Shown one piece after another: positions 52,979 through 60,202 of a DNA stretch of 64,000 nucleotides (position 1 is its first letter; every line of letters starts with the position of its first letter). The notes under the pieces are model-generated. The model was given only the letters and a program-made list of their open reading frames with translations, did no database searches and was not told the DNA's origin. A program made the translations under genes and the position numbers. Source of the stretch: Micromonospora solifontis (lineage in GTDB: Bacteria; Actinomycetota; Actinomycetes; Mycobacteriales; Micromonosporaceae); NCBI RefSeq assembly GCF_003725545.1, contig NZ_RJLN01000016.1, forward strand, positions 23,056-87,055, given 5' to 3'.

Positions 52979-54325
52979 TCAGCTCACCGGGGCGAAGCCG
53001 GGCAGCCAGCGCTCCAGGATCGCCCGGTACGGCGCCTTCGCCTCCAGCTGGCAGAGCACCCCGATCGAGCCGAGCGTCACCCGGTGGATCATCAGGTACG
53101 CCGGCGGCAGGTTGAGCTGCCGGCTGAGCTGGAACGCGGGCGACCGGGGGCTGGCCAGCCGGGCCGCCTCCGCGCGCAGCCAGGCCCGGGTGAACCGGAA
53201 CTCCTCCTCGGCGACCGGGGTCAGCATCGGTTGCAGGTAGTCCAGCAGCGCCTGCGCGTCGATCGGCTCGGTCTGGCTGATGAAGCCCTCCGCGCGCAGT
53301 CCGGCCACCACCCCGTCCGCGTCGCCGCGGATCGCCAGCGCGGCGATCCGGCCGATCGGCTCGGGGGTGCCCTCCGGCATCCGGGCCACCGCGCCGAAGT
53401 CGATCACGCCGAGCCGGCCGTCGGGCAGCAGCCGGAAGTTGCCCGGGTGCGGGTCGGCGTGCAACAGCCCGGCCCGCATCGGCGCGGAGAGGTGCAGCTC
53501 GGCCATCAGCCGACCGGCCTGGTCGCGCTGCTCCTCGGTGCCCTCCCGGATGATCTCCGACAGCGGAATGCCCTCGACCCACTCGGTGATCAGGACCCGC
53601 GGGGAGGCGTCCAGCACCTCCGGGATGTAGATGTCCGGGTCATCGGCGTACGCGGCGGCGAAGGCGCGCTGCGACTCGGCCTCCAGCTCGTAGTCCAACT
53701 CCTCGGTGATCCGTTCGCGCAGCTCGACCAGGAGCGGCTTGACGTCCAACCCGGGCTGGATCGCGCGGAACATGCCGCCCAGCCGGGAGAGCTGCTTCAG
53801 GTCGGCGAGCAGGGCGTCGCCGGCGCCCGGGTACTGGATCTTCACGGCCACGTCCCGGTGGTTCGGGCCGCCGTTCGGGCCGTACCCGGGGTCGCGCCAG
53901 ATCGCGCGGTGCACCTGCCCGATGCTGGCCGCGGCGGCCGGAGTGTCGTTGAACTCGACGAACCGGTCCCGCCAGTCCGGCCCGAGCTGCTCGGCGAGCA
54001 CCTTGTGCACGGTGGCGGCCGGCAGCGGCGGGGCGGCCTCCTGGAGTTTGGTGAGCGCCTGCCGGTAGGGGGCGGCGATCTCCTCGGGCAGCGCCGCCTC
54101 GAAGACCGACAGCGCCTGGCCGAACTTCATCGCCCCGCCCTTGAGCTGCCCGAGCACGCTGAACAGCTGCTCGGCGGTGCGCTGCTGGATCTCGGCGGAG
54201 ATGACGTCGGACGCGAGGCCGGTGACCCGCTTGCCCATGCCGAGGACGGTCCGACCGGCGAAGCCGAGCGGCAGAGCGGCGAGCTTGGCGGTCCGGGACA
54301 CGGCCCGGCGCGGGATGTCGGTCAC
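52979..54325 (-). CDS. AarF/ABC1/UbiB-family atypical kinase
   Basis: A 448-aa ABC1 kinase-like protein with the KFGQ motif, AASIGQVH, VAVKIQYPG (catalytic Lys), LLHADPHPGNF and VIDFGA. Relatives act in quinone biosynthesis; the M. tuberculosis neighbour Rv3197 has been linked to drug tolerance through whiB7. The GTG start overlaps the upstream ThiF-like gene stop as GTGA. Confidence 0.9.
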   Translation of the reverse strand: MTDIPRRAVSRTAKLAALPLGFAGRTVLGMGKRVTGLASDVISAEIQQRTAEQLFSVLGQLKGGAMKFGQALSVFEAALPEEIAAPYRQALTKLQEAAPPLPAATVHKVLAEQLGPDWRDRFVEFNDTPAAAASIGQVHRAIWRDPGYGPNGGPNHRDVAVKIQYPGAGDALLADLKQLSRLGGMFRAIQPGLDVKPLLVELRERITEELDYELEAESQRAFAAAYADDPDIYIPEVLDASPRVLITEWVEGIPLSEIIREGTEEQRDQAGRLMAELHLSAPMRAGLLHADPHPGNFRLLPDGRLGVIDFGAVARMPEGTPEPIGRIAALAIRGDADGVVAGLRAEGFISQTEPIDAQALLDYLQPMLTPVAEEEFRFTRAWLRAEAARLASPRSPAFQLSRQLNLPPAYLMIHRVTLGSIGVLCQLEAKAPYRAILERWLPGFAPVS

Positions 54326-55449
54326 CCGGTCATTGTTACCGACTCGAAGGGCTCGCTGCTGCTACGAAGCCCGGAGCGGGTGGGGCGGACCCGGATCGGG
54401 CGACGCCCGGAGCACCGGCAGGACGGGTGCGGCGGCCACTGGCGGCGGCGGAAGCGGCCCGCTCCGGCGACCTCGACCGCACACCCGAGGGTCTCCGGGA
54501 CGGCCCCGTCGAGGTGGGCGAGCGCCTCGGCGAGCGCGTAGGCCACCCCCGCGAGCCGGGTGGCCGTGGCGCAGGCCCGCTCGCCGCCGTCGGCCGCGAG
54601 TTGGGCGGCGAGCCGGGGCCAGTCCGGGTCCCGGTCGACCCGGTGCAGGTCCACGCAGTTCAGGCAGGGGCCGGCCGGCGGCCGGACCAGCGGGCCGACC
54701 ACCGGCACGCCGCCGCGCACGTCGACCAGGAGATGGGGCTGGCGGCGCTGGGCGTACCCGGTGGCCAGCAGGGCGGCGGGCCGGTCGGTGCCGAGCTGGA
54801 CCACCAGGTCGACCCGGCCGCGCCGGAGCGGGGCGGTCGCCGTGCCGGGGGCGCACCGGCCGAGCGCGGCGCGGACCGCGGCGCTGAGCGGCCGGCCCAC
54901 CTCGGCTGCGGTCAGCCCGGTCCCGACCAGGTCGGCCGGGCGGACCGGCCCGGCCAGTCCGGGCGTCACGTGCCCGACGCCGGCCTGGGCCAGCCCGACG
55001 GCGATCGCCGCGCCGAGCCGGCCGGCCCCGGTGACCAGCACCCGGGCGGCGCGGCGACGGCGCACCACCTGGGCGGGCGTGGCCGGTGGTGCGGGCACGG
55101 CCAGGGCCAGGGCGTCCGCCTCGCCGGCCAGCCGGGCCCGGGCCGGCCCGGCGAGGTCGCGGGGCAGCAGGCTGTGCGCGGGTACGACGAGGCCGGCGGC
55201 CCGGAGCGTGTCGAGCAGCAGCCGGGCCTCCGCCGGGGCCACCTGGACCGTGGCCGCGCCCGCCAGCACGGCCCGTTCGCTGCGCGTGCCGTCGAGCAGG
55301 TCGAGCAGCTGGGCGGCCCGGGGGTTCACCAGCTCCAGCAGCACCGCCCGGCCGGGCTCGACGCCGAGCTGGAGGGTGTGCCGGTCCCGCCAGAGGCGGG
55401 CCAGGCCCGGCAGGAGGGTGGGGCGGGGGAGTGGACTGGGGTGGGTCAT
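54322..55449 (-). CDS. ThiF/HesA-like adenylating-enzyme-fold protein
   Basis: A 375-aa protein with an N-terminal winged-helix-like segment (PGRAVLLELVNPRAAQLLDLLDG) and a Rossmann domain with VLVTGAGRLGAAIAVGLAQAG. Zinc cysteines appear as CLNC and CRC. The usual ThiF arginine and aspartate set is not obvious, so adenylation activity is uncertain. Similar proteins precede AarF in actinobacteria. No ribosome site precedes the ATG at 55449. Three DnaA-type boxes lie just upstream. Confidence 0.75.
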   Translation of the reverse strand: MTHPSPLPRPTLLPGLARLWRDRHTLQLGVEPGRAVLLELVNPRAAQLLDLLDGTRSERAVLAGAATVQVAPAEARLLLDTLRAAGLVVPAHSLLPRDLAGPARARLAGEADALALAVPAPPATPAQVVRRRRAARVLVTGAGRLGAAIAVGLAQAGVGHVTPGLAGPVRPADLVGTGLTAAEVGRPLSAAVRAALGRCAPGTATAPLRRGRVDLVVQLGTDRPAALLATGYAQRRQPHLLVDVRGGVPVVGPLVRPPAGPCLNCVDLHRVDRDPDWPRLAAQLAADGGERACATATRLAGVAYALAEALAHLDGAVPETLGCAVEVAGAGRFRRRQWPPHPSCRCSGRRPIRVRPTRSGLRSSSEPFESVTMTG

Positions 55450-55488
55450 GACACGAATCGTGACCGTGTCCGCGCTCTCCGTCGATCG

Positions 55489-55551
55489 TTGTCCACAGGT
55501 GCGCCCGTCCCTGTCCAGGGTTGTCCACAGGCAGGGGCGGGGTTGTCCACA
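55489..55551 (+). promoter_or_regulatory. Cluster of three TTGTCCACA DnaA-type boxes
   Basis: Perfect actinobacterial DnaA boxes begin at 55489, 55521 and 55543, all in one orientation; a degenerate CTGTCCAGG begins at 55511. Start-to-start steps of 22, 10 and 22 bp keep them on one face of the helix. No dnaA, dnaN or AT-rich unwinding region is nearby. Confidence 0.7.
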
Positions 55552-55602
55552 ACCGGCCGGTAACCGGTGTCGGTGAGCTGACAGTCAGGACGCGGACGCG
55601 CG

Positions 55603-55633
55603 GGGGAGGGGCGGCCGGCGGCCGCCCCTCCCC
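55603..55633 (-). terminator. 13-bp perfect hairpin after DUF5679 gene
   Basis: GGGGAGGGGCGGC (55603-55615) pairs with GCCGCCCCTCCCC (55621-55633) over 5 nt, 16 bp past the DUF5679 stop. Confidence 0.7.
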
Positions 55634-55649
55634 ACGTGACCCGTACGGG

Positions 55650-55817
55650 TCAGACCTTGGCCTTGCCGAGGATGCGGTTCACTGTTGTGCCGCACACCGG
55701 GCACTTGCCCTTGGCCATGTTCATGCCGGTCTTCGAGACCTCCACGTGCCCCTCGAAGTCCCGCTTCTCCTTGCACTTCACGCAGTAACCGTTGTAGGTC
55801 TGGGCCTGGTCGGCCAC
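55650..55817 (-). CDS. DUF5679 zinc-ribbon protein, 55 aa
   Basis: The GTG at 55817 follows GAGGAGGG and opens ADQAQTYNGYCVKCKEKRD..., with CVKC and CPVC forming a zinc ribbon and a GTTVNRILGK end. This matches DUF5679; its function is unknown, with nucleic-acid or protein binding inferred from the fold. It is shorter than common ORF cut-offs. The strong hairpin downstream suggests a monocistronic message. Confidence 0.88.
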   Translation of the reverse strand: MADQAQTYNGYCVKCKEKRDFEGHVEVSKTGMNMAKGKCPVCGTTVNRILGKAKV

Positions 55818-56310
55818 GGTAGCCCTCCTCGTCTCGTCCGCCGGGCACGCCGTCCCGGCGGGTTTCCCTGCGGCGGGCCACGCGGGGCACCGGCGCCGGG
55901 GGGTTCTCGGCGGCCACGCTCGTGACCGCTGGTTGGCGGACCCTACCCAGGTATGGGCGGTTCCATGTCAGCTGTGCGCCGACTCTGTGAGCTAGTCGAC
56001 GTCGAGAGTGTGCATGCCGCATTACGTCGGATAAGTCAGTTTGGCGGGGACACGCCGGATGAATGCGCTCGGATCCCCCTTCAGGGCGCCCCGGCGCGAC
56101 GGCGCGTCCGTAGATCACCTAACGTTGTTGCCGGCTCCGAGGTGACGCTCCGGAGCGGCGGACGGGTCTCCCGCAAAGAAATTTTTCAGGACTCCTGACG
56201 ACCAACCACCATTTTCCGGGCGCGTTTCGTCGTGTTGACTCTTGCGGACCCCTGGTCACTACGCATTAGCTTTCCCTCGTGACAGTCATCCGAGGCTGCG
56301 CGGGTCAGTG
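55818..56310. other. Intergenic region without a supported gene
   Basis: This stretch lies between the divergent DUF5679 and M48-like genes. An 81-codon plus-strand frame at 55953-56198 exists but lacks the third-position G/C bias of its neighbours. TTGACT at 56235-56240 may be a -35 for the metallopeptidase, with TACGCA 19 bp later. Confidence 0.5.
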
Positions 56311-56841
56311 ATGGCCGCGACGCGGAAGCCCGTCGTCGAGGTACGGCGCAGTCAGCGCCGGCGACGCACGGTGTCCGCGTACCGGGACGGTGAGCGGGTC
56401 GTGGTGCTCATCCCCGACCAGTTCTCCCGCGCCGAGGAGAGCGAGTGGGTCGACCGGATGCTGGCCCGGCTCGCCGCCCGGGAGGGCCGGCTCGCCCGCT
56501 CCGACGACGAGCTGCTGGCCCGGGCCACTCGACTGATCAACCTGTACCTGCCCGAGCACGGCGCCGCGGCCGTCCCCACCAGCGTGCGCTGGGTCACCAA
56601 CCAGAACGGCCGCTGGGGCTCCTGCACCCCGGCCGACCGCACCATTCGGATCTCGCACCGGATCCAGGACATGCCCGACTGGGTGGTCGACTACGTGCTC
56701 CTGCACGAGCTGGCGCACCTCATCGTGCCCAGCCACAATGCCTCGTTCTGGGGCCTGGTCGGGCGGTACCCGAAGACCGAACGGGCCCGTGGCTACCTGG
56801 AGGGTGTCGCCGCCGCCAGCGGCGTACCCCTGGCCGACTGA
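56311..56841 (+). CDS. YgjP-like (DUF45/M48-type) metallopeptidase
   Basis: A 176-aa protein with VRWVTNQNGRWGSCTPADRTIRIS and the zinc motif HELAHL followed by a His at NASFWGLV, the YgjP/WSS1-like pattern. It probably cleaves proteins in a zinc-dependent way; the target is unknown. A GTG one codon earlier is equally possible as the start. Confidence 0.85.
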   Translation: MAATRKPVVEVRRSQRRRRTVSAYRDGERVVVLIPDQFSRAEESEWVDRMLARLAAREGRLARSDDELLARATRLINLYLPEHGAAAVPTSVRWVTNQNGRWGSCTPADRTIRISHRIQDMPDWVVDYVLLHELAHLIVPSHNASFWGLVGRYPKTERARGYLEGVAAASGVPLAD

Positions 56842-56872
56842 CCGCCCCGCCGACACCCCGCCCCGCCGCACG

Positions 56873-56944
56873 CAGGCCACTGTTTCGGGGAAAGAGTGGT
56901 CTTTCCGCGCACCCAGGCCACTGTTTCGGGGAAAGAGTGGCCTG
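56873..56944. repeat. 27-bp direct repeat (two copies) with inverted arms
   Basis: CAGGCCACTGTTTCGGGG plus AAAGAGTGG occurs at 56873-56899 and 56914-56940. In copy 2, CAGGCCACT and AGTGGCCTG form a perfect 9-bp inverted repeat. CCTGCG is repeated three times just after. It lies in the 195-bp gap after the metallopeptidase gene. Confidence 0.85.
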
Positions 56945-57024
56945 CGCCTGCGCCTGCGCTGCGGGGGTACTACTTCCGGGACGTTGGGCGGATCTTGGTG
57001 GGAGGGTGGGGCGTGGGTAGGGGT

Positions 57025-57030
57025 TAGGGT
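57025..57030 (+). promoter_or_regulatory. -10 element for leaderless 200-aa hypothetical gene
   Basis: TAGGGT is followed by 6 nt and the GTG at 57037. Confidence 0.5.
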
Positions 57031-57036
57031 CATCGG

Positions 57037-57639
57037 GTGGCCCGACGTGTGGTGGTGGCGTTGCTCGGACCGGTGCCCTGGACGCCGCCGGGGACCGACC
57101 CGACCCGGTGGCGGACGGTGCTCGCCGAGGACGTTGTGGACCTGCTGGCCACGCTCAACGAGGTGGAGACCGCCGTCGCGGTGACGCCGGCGGACCGCTG
57201 GCTGGCCGACGCGGTGGTCTGGCCCGGCACGGCCGTGCACGAGGTCGCGGAGCCCACCCCGAACGCGGTGTTCGCGGCGCTCACCGGGTACGACCAGGCG
57301 GCGGTGGTGGCCGCCGACGCGCCGGACGTGCCGGGGCTGACCCTCGGCAAGCTGCTCCGGCCGCTGTCCAGCCGGCCGGTCGCGGTCGCCCCGGTGGAGG
57401 GGGGCGGTGGAGGGCTGCTCGGTGTGGCCGCCCGGCTGCCCGTACCGGACTGGCTGCCGGCGCTGGACCTGGACAGGGCCGCGCCGGCGGAGGTGCGGGC
57501 GGCGGCGCCGCACCCCGGGGACGTGGCGGTCACCGCCGGCTGGCGCCGGCTGCGCGGCCCGGCCGACCTGGCCACCCTCGACCCGGCGGTGGAGGGCTGG
57601 GAGGCCACCCGGGCCCTGCTCTCCGGCCACCCCGGCTGA
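57037..57639 (+). CDS. Hypothetical protein, DUF2064/CofC-like nucleotidyltransferase fold suspected
   Basis: A 200-aa protein. VVVALLGPVPWTPPGTD at the N-terminus, VVAADAPDVPGLTLGKLL in the middle and VAPVEGGGGGLLGVAARL resemble the DUF2064/CofC glycosyltransferase-like fold, but key acidic residues are not clear. It is assigned as hypothetical. It is leaderless by promoter position and converges with the DUF2342 gene. Confidence 0.7.
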   Translation: MARRVVVALLGPVPWTPPGTDPTRWRTVLAEDVVDLLATLNEVETAVAVTPADRWLADAVVWPGTAVHEVAEPTPNAVFAALTGYDQAAVVAADAPDVPGLTLGKLLRPLSSRPVAVAPVEGGGGGLLGVAARLPVPDWLPALDLDRAAPAEVRAAAPHPGDVAVTAGWRRLRGPADLATLDPAVEGWEATRALLSGHPG

Positions 57640-57680
57640 CCCGCCGCGAGGCGCTTGCGGATCCTGGACGGTGGAGCGGG

Positions 57681-58952
57681 TCAGGACTTGTCGTCGTCCT
57701 CGCCCGGGGTCTGCTCCTCCGGGGCGCCGGGGGCGGTGAAGTCGAAGTTCGCCAGCTCCTCGTCCAGGTCGGTGCTGGTCGCCGCGAACGCCTCCGGGTT
57801 GGCGAAGTCGTCGTCGGAGGGGAGCAGGTCGGGGTGACCCCAGACCGCGTCCCGGCCGGCGATGCCGCGGTGCTCGGTCAGCGCCGCCCAGAGCACGGTG
57901 GCCTCCCGCAGCCGGCGCGGCCGCAGCTCCAGGCCGACCAGGGCGGCGAACGTCTGCTCGGCCGGCCCGCCGGCGGCCCGGCGGCGGCGGAACGCCTCGC
58001 CCAGCCGGACGACGTTGGGCAGCCGGTCGCCCGCGGCGCTGTCGACCACGTGGCACACCCAGCCCTCGACCAGGGCGAGCACCGTCTCCAGCCGGGCCAG
58101 CGAGGCCTTCTGGGCCGGGGTGTCCTCCGGGGTGAAAATGCCCTCCAGGGCGATCGCCTGCATCGACTCCGGGTCGGTCGGGTCGACCCGGCCCATCGCC
58201 TCCTCGATCGCCTCCCGGTTGACCCGGATGCCGGCGGCGTAGTTCTCCACCGCGGTGAGCACGTGCCCGCGCAGCCACGGCACGTGCTGGAAGAGCCGCT
58301 GGTGGGCGGCCTCGCGCAGCGCGACGTAGAGGCGTACCTCGTCCTCGGGCAGCTCCAGGCCCTCGCCGTACGCCCGGATGTTGGCCGGGACGAGCGCGGC
58401 GGTGCCGGCCGGTCCGAGCGGCAGGCCGATGTCGCCGGCGGAGAGCACCTCGACGGCGAGCGAGCCGAGCGCCTGGCCGAGCTGGCCGCCGAAGAGCGCG
58501 CCGCCCAGCGTGGCGACCATCGACTGCATCGGGCCGAGCTGGGCGCGGGCCTCCGGCGGCACCAGGTCGCCCATGGCGCCCACCATCCGGCTGGCCACCG
58601 GGTCGCAGAGCTTGCGCCAGACGTCGAGGGTCTTGTAGATCCACTCGTTGCGGTTCCAGGCGACCGACGTCCGGATGCCGGAGGGCCACGAGGTGGCCGG
58701 TTCCAGCCAGAGGTCGGCGATGCGCAGGGCCTCCTCGACCGCGTTGCGTTCGAACGGCGAGACCGCCGGGTCGCCGCTGGCGGCGAGCTGGCTGGCGGCC
58801 ACCTGACGGGCGAGGTCCCAGTTGACCGGCCCGCTGCCCGGCGCGGAGAGCAGATGCTGCAACTGCGACATGAACTGCTGCATCTGCGCGGGATCGTTGG
58901 GGTCTGGTGGTTGCCCACCCGGCAGCGCGAATCCGAACGGAATATCAGGCAC
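57681..58952 (-). CDS. Zinc-dependent metalloprotease-like protein (DUF2342)
   Basis: A 423-aa protein of the actinobacterial DUF2342 family: PDIPFGFALPGG start, a glutamine-rich N-terminal helix, LRGHVLTAVENYAAGI, and an acidic C-terminal tail (TPGEDDDKS). The family is predicted to be a metallopeptidase; the stretch LREAAHQRLFQHVPWLRGH holds candidate His ligands. The GTG at 58952 is 7 nt after TACCGT. It diverges from the PDZ/Lon-like gene, as in M. tuberculosis (Rv3195/Rv3194c). Confidence 0.87.
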   Translation of the reverse strand: MPDIPFGFALPGGQPPDPNDPAQMQQFMSQLQHLLSAPGSGPVNWDLARQVAASQLAASGDPAVSPFERNAVEEALRIADLWLEPATSWPSGIRTSVAWNRNEWIYKTLDVWRKLCDPVASRMVGAMGDLVPPEARAQLGPMQSMVATLGGALFGGQLGQALGSLAVEVLSAGDIGLPLGPAGTAALVPANIRAYGEGLELPEDEVRLYVALREAAHQRLFQHVPWLRGHVLTAVENYAAGIRVNREAIEEAMGRVDPTDPESMQAIALEGIFTPEDTPAQKASLARLETVLALVEGWVCHVVDSAAGDRLPNVVRLGEAFRRRRAAGGPAEQTFAALVGLELRPRRLREATVLWAALTEHRGIAGRDAVWGHPDLLPSDDDFANPEAFAATSTDLDEELANFDFTAPGAPEEQTPGEDDDKS

Positions 58953-58959
58953 GTCGTCT

Positions 58960-58965
58960 ACGGTA
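58960..58965 (-). promoter_or_regulatory. -10 element for leaderless DUF2342 gene
   Basis: TACCGT on the minus strand is 7 nt before the GTG. Confidence 0.5.
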
Positions 58966-59054
58966 CGCGGGCGACGCCGCAGGTCGCGCCCGTCGGCGTT
59001 GCGCTGAGGGCGAAGTCCGGCGCTCACCGCCCCGGACGTCTCCGCCCGGATCGG

Positions 59055-59060
59055 TACGCT
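59055..59060 (+). promoter_or_regulatory. -10 element for leaderless PDZ/Lon-like gene
   Basis: TACGCT is followed by 7 nt and the ATG at 59068. Confidence 0.5.
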
Positions 59061-59067
59061 CTGCCGC

Positions 59068-60081
59068 ATGAGACGTCGCGGCCTGACCGTCCTCCTGGGT
59101 GCACTGCTCACCGCCCTGCTCAGCGTCGGGGTGTTGAGCGTGCCCATCCCGTACGTGGTGCTCGGTCCCGGCCCGACGGTCAACACCCTCGGCACCGCCG
59201 ACGGCAAGGAGATCATCCAGGTCACCGGGCGCGCGACGTCCACCTCGGCGGGCCAGCTGCGGCTCACCACGGTCGGCGTGCAGCCCACCGTGCGGCTCCG
59301 GTCGGCGCTGGCCGGCTGGTTCTCCGAGGACGAGGCGGTGGTGCCGCGCGAGCTGGTCTACCCGCCGGGCGAGTCACAGGAGGAGGTCGAGAAGCGCAAC
59401 GCCGAGGACTTCCAGAACTCGCAGACCAGCGCGGAGACCGCCGCCCTGCGGAAGCTGGGCTACCCGATCCGGGTGCTGGTGAAGGCGGTCACCCCGGGCG
59501 GCCCGTCCGTCGACGTGCTCAAGCCCAACGACGTGCTCACCTCGGTCGACGGCCAGCCGGTGACCAGCGCCGCCCGGCTCACCGAGCTGATCCGGGCCAA
59601 GCCGGCGGGGACGGCCCTGAAGATCGGGTACACCCGGGGCGGCGAGCCGGCCACCGCGACGGTGACCAGCCGGGAGCAGGACGGCCGGCCGCGGATCGGC
59701 GTCGAGATCGACCAGCAGCAGCCGCACCCGTTCACCCTCAAGATCGACCTCGGCGACATCGGCGGGCCGAGCGCCGGGCTGATGTTCGCCCTCGGCATCG
59801 TGGACAAGTTGGAGCCGACCGACCTGACCGGCGGGAAGATCATCGCGGGCACCGGCACGATCGACGACGAGGGCCGGGTCGGTCCGATCGGCGGCATCGC
59901 CCAGAAGCTGGTCGGCGCCAAGGAGGCCGGCGCGAAGGTCTTCCTGGTGCCCGCCGACAACTGCGCTGAGGCGGTCCGTAACCCGCAGCCCGACCTGCCG
60001 TTGCTCAAGGTGGCGTCGCTGGACGACGCGCTGAAGGCGCTCGATACGCTCCGCGCCGGAGGGCAGCCCACCCGCTGCTGA
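59068..60081 (+). CDS. Membrane-anchored PDZ domain protease with Lon-like (S16) domain
   Basis: A 337-aa protein with one N-terminal membrane helix (residues 6-25), a PDZ domain around VLKPNDVLTSVDGQPV (about 150-210) and a C-terminal Lon-type protease domain. The catalytic Ser lies in GGPSAGLMFALG and the Lys in GIAQKLVGAKEAGA, so the dyad is intact. It acts outside the membrane. Its target is unknown; synteny with the DUF2342 and UPF0182 genes suggests envelope function. Confidence 0.92.
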   Translation: MRRRGLTVLLGALLTALLSVGVLSVPIPYVVLGPGPTVNTLGTADGKEIIQVTGRATSTSAGQLRLTTVGVQPTVRLRSALAGWFSEDEAVVPRELVYPPGESQEEVEKRNAEDFQNSQTSAETAALRKLGYPIRVLVKAVTPGGPSVDVLKPNDVLTSVDGQPVTSAARLTELIRAKPAGTALKIGYTRGGEPATATVTSREQDGRPRIGVEIDQQQPHPFTLKIDLGDIGGPSAGLMFALGIVDKLEPTDLTGGKIIAGTGTIDDEGRVGPIGGIAQKLVGAKEAGAKVFLVPADNCAEAVRNPQPDLPLLKVASLDDALKALDTLRAGGQPTRC

Positions 60082-60202
60082 CCCGAACCGGTCGCGGCTG
60101 CGCGCGAGGATCGTGACGTGACCTTGACCCGACGTGTTCAGGAACACCCCGTACTCTTGGTGCCTGGTCGGAGCCGATCACATCGAGCGTGCGGAGCCAA
60201 CA

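Noticed and set aside
55489..55551. DnaA boxes as the chromosomal origin oriC
   Set aside because: No dnaA, dnaN, recF or gyr genes and no AT-rich unwinding region are nearby; only three boxes are present, whereas actinobacterial origins hold many more.
55953..56198. 81-codon frame as a gene
   Set aside because: Codon third positions lack the G/C bias of surrounding genes, there is no ribosome site, and the product has no recognisable features.
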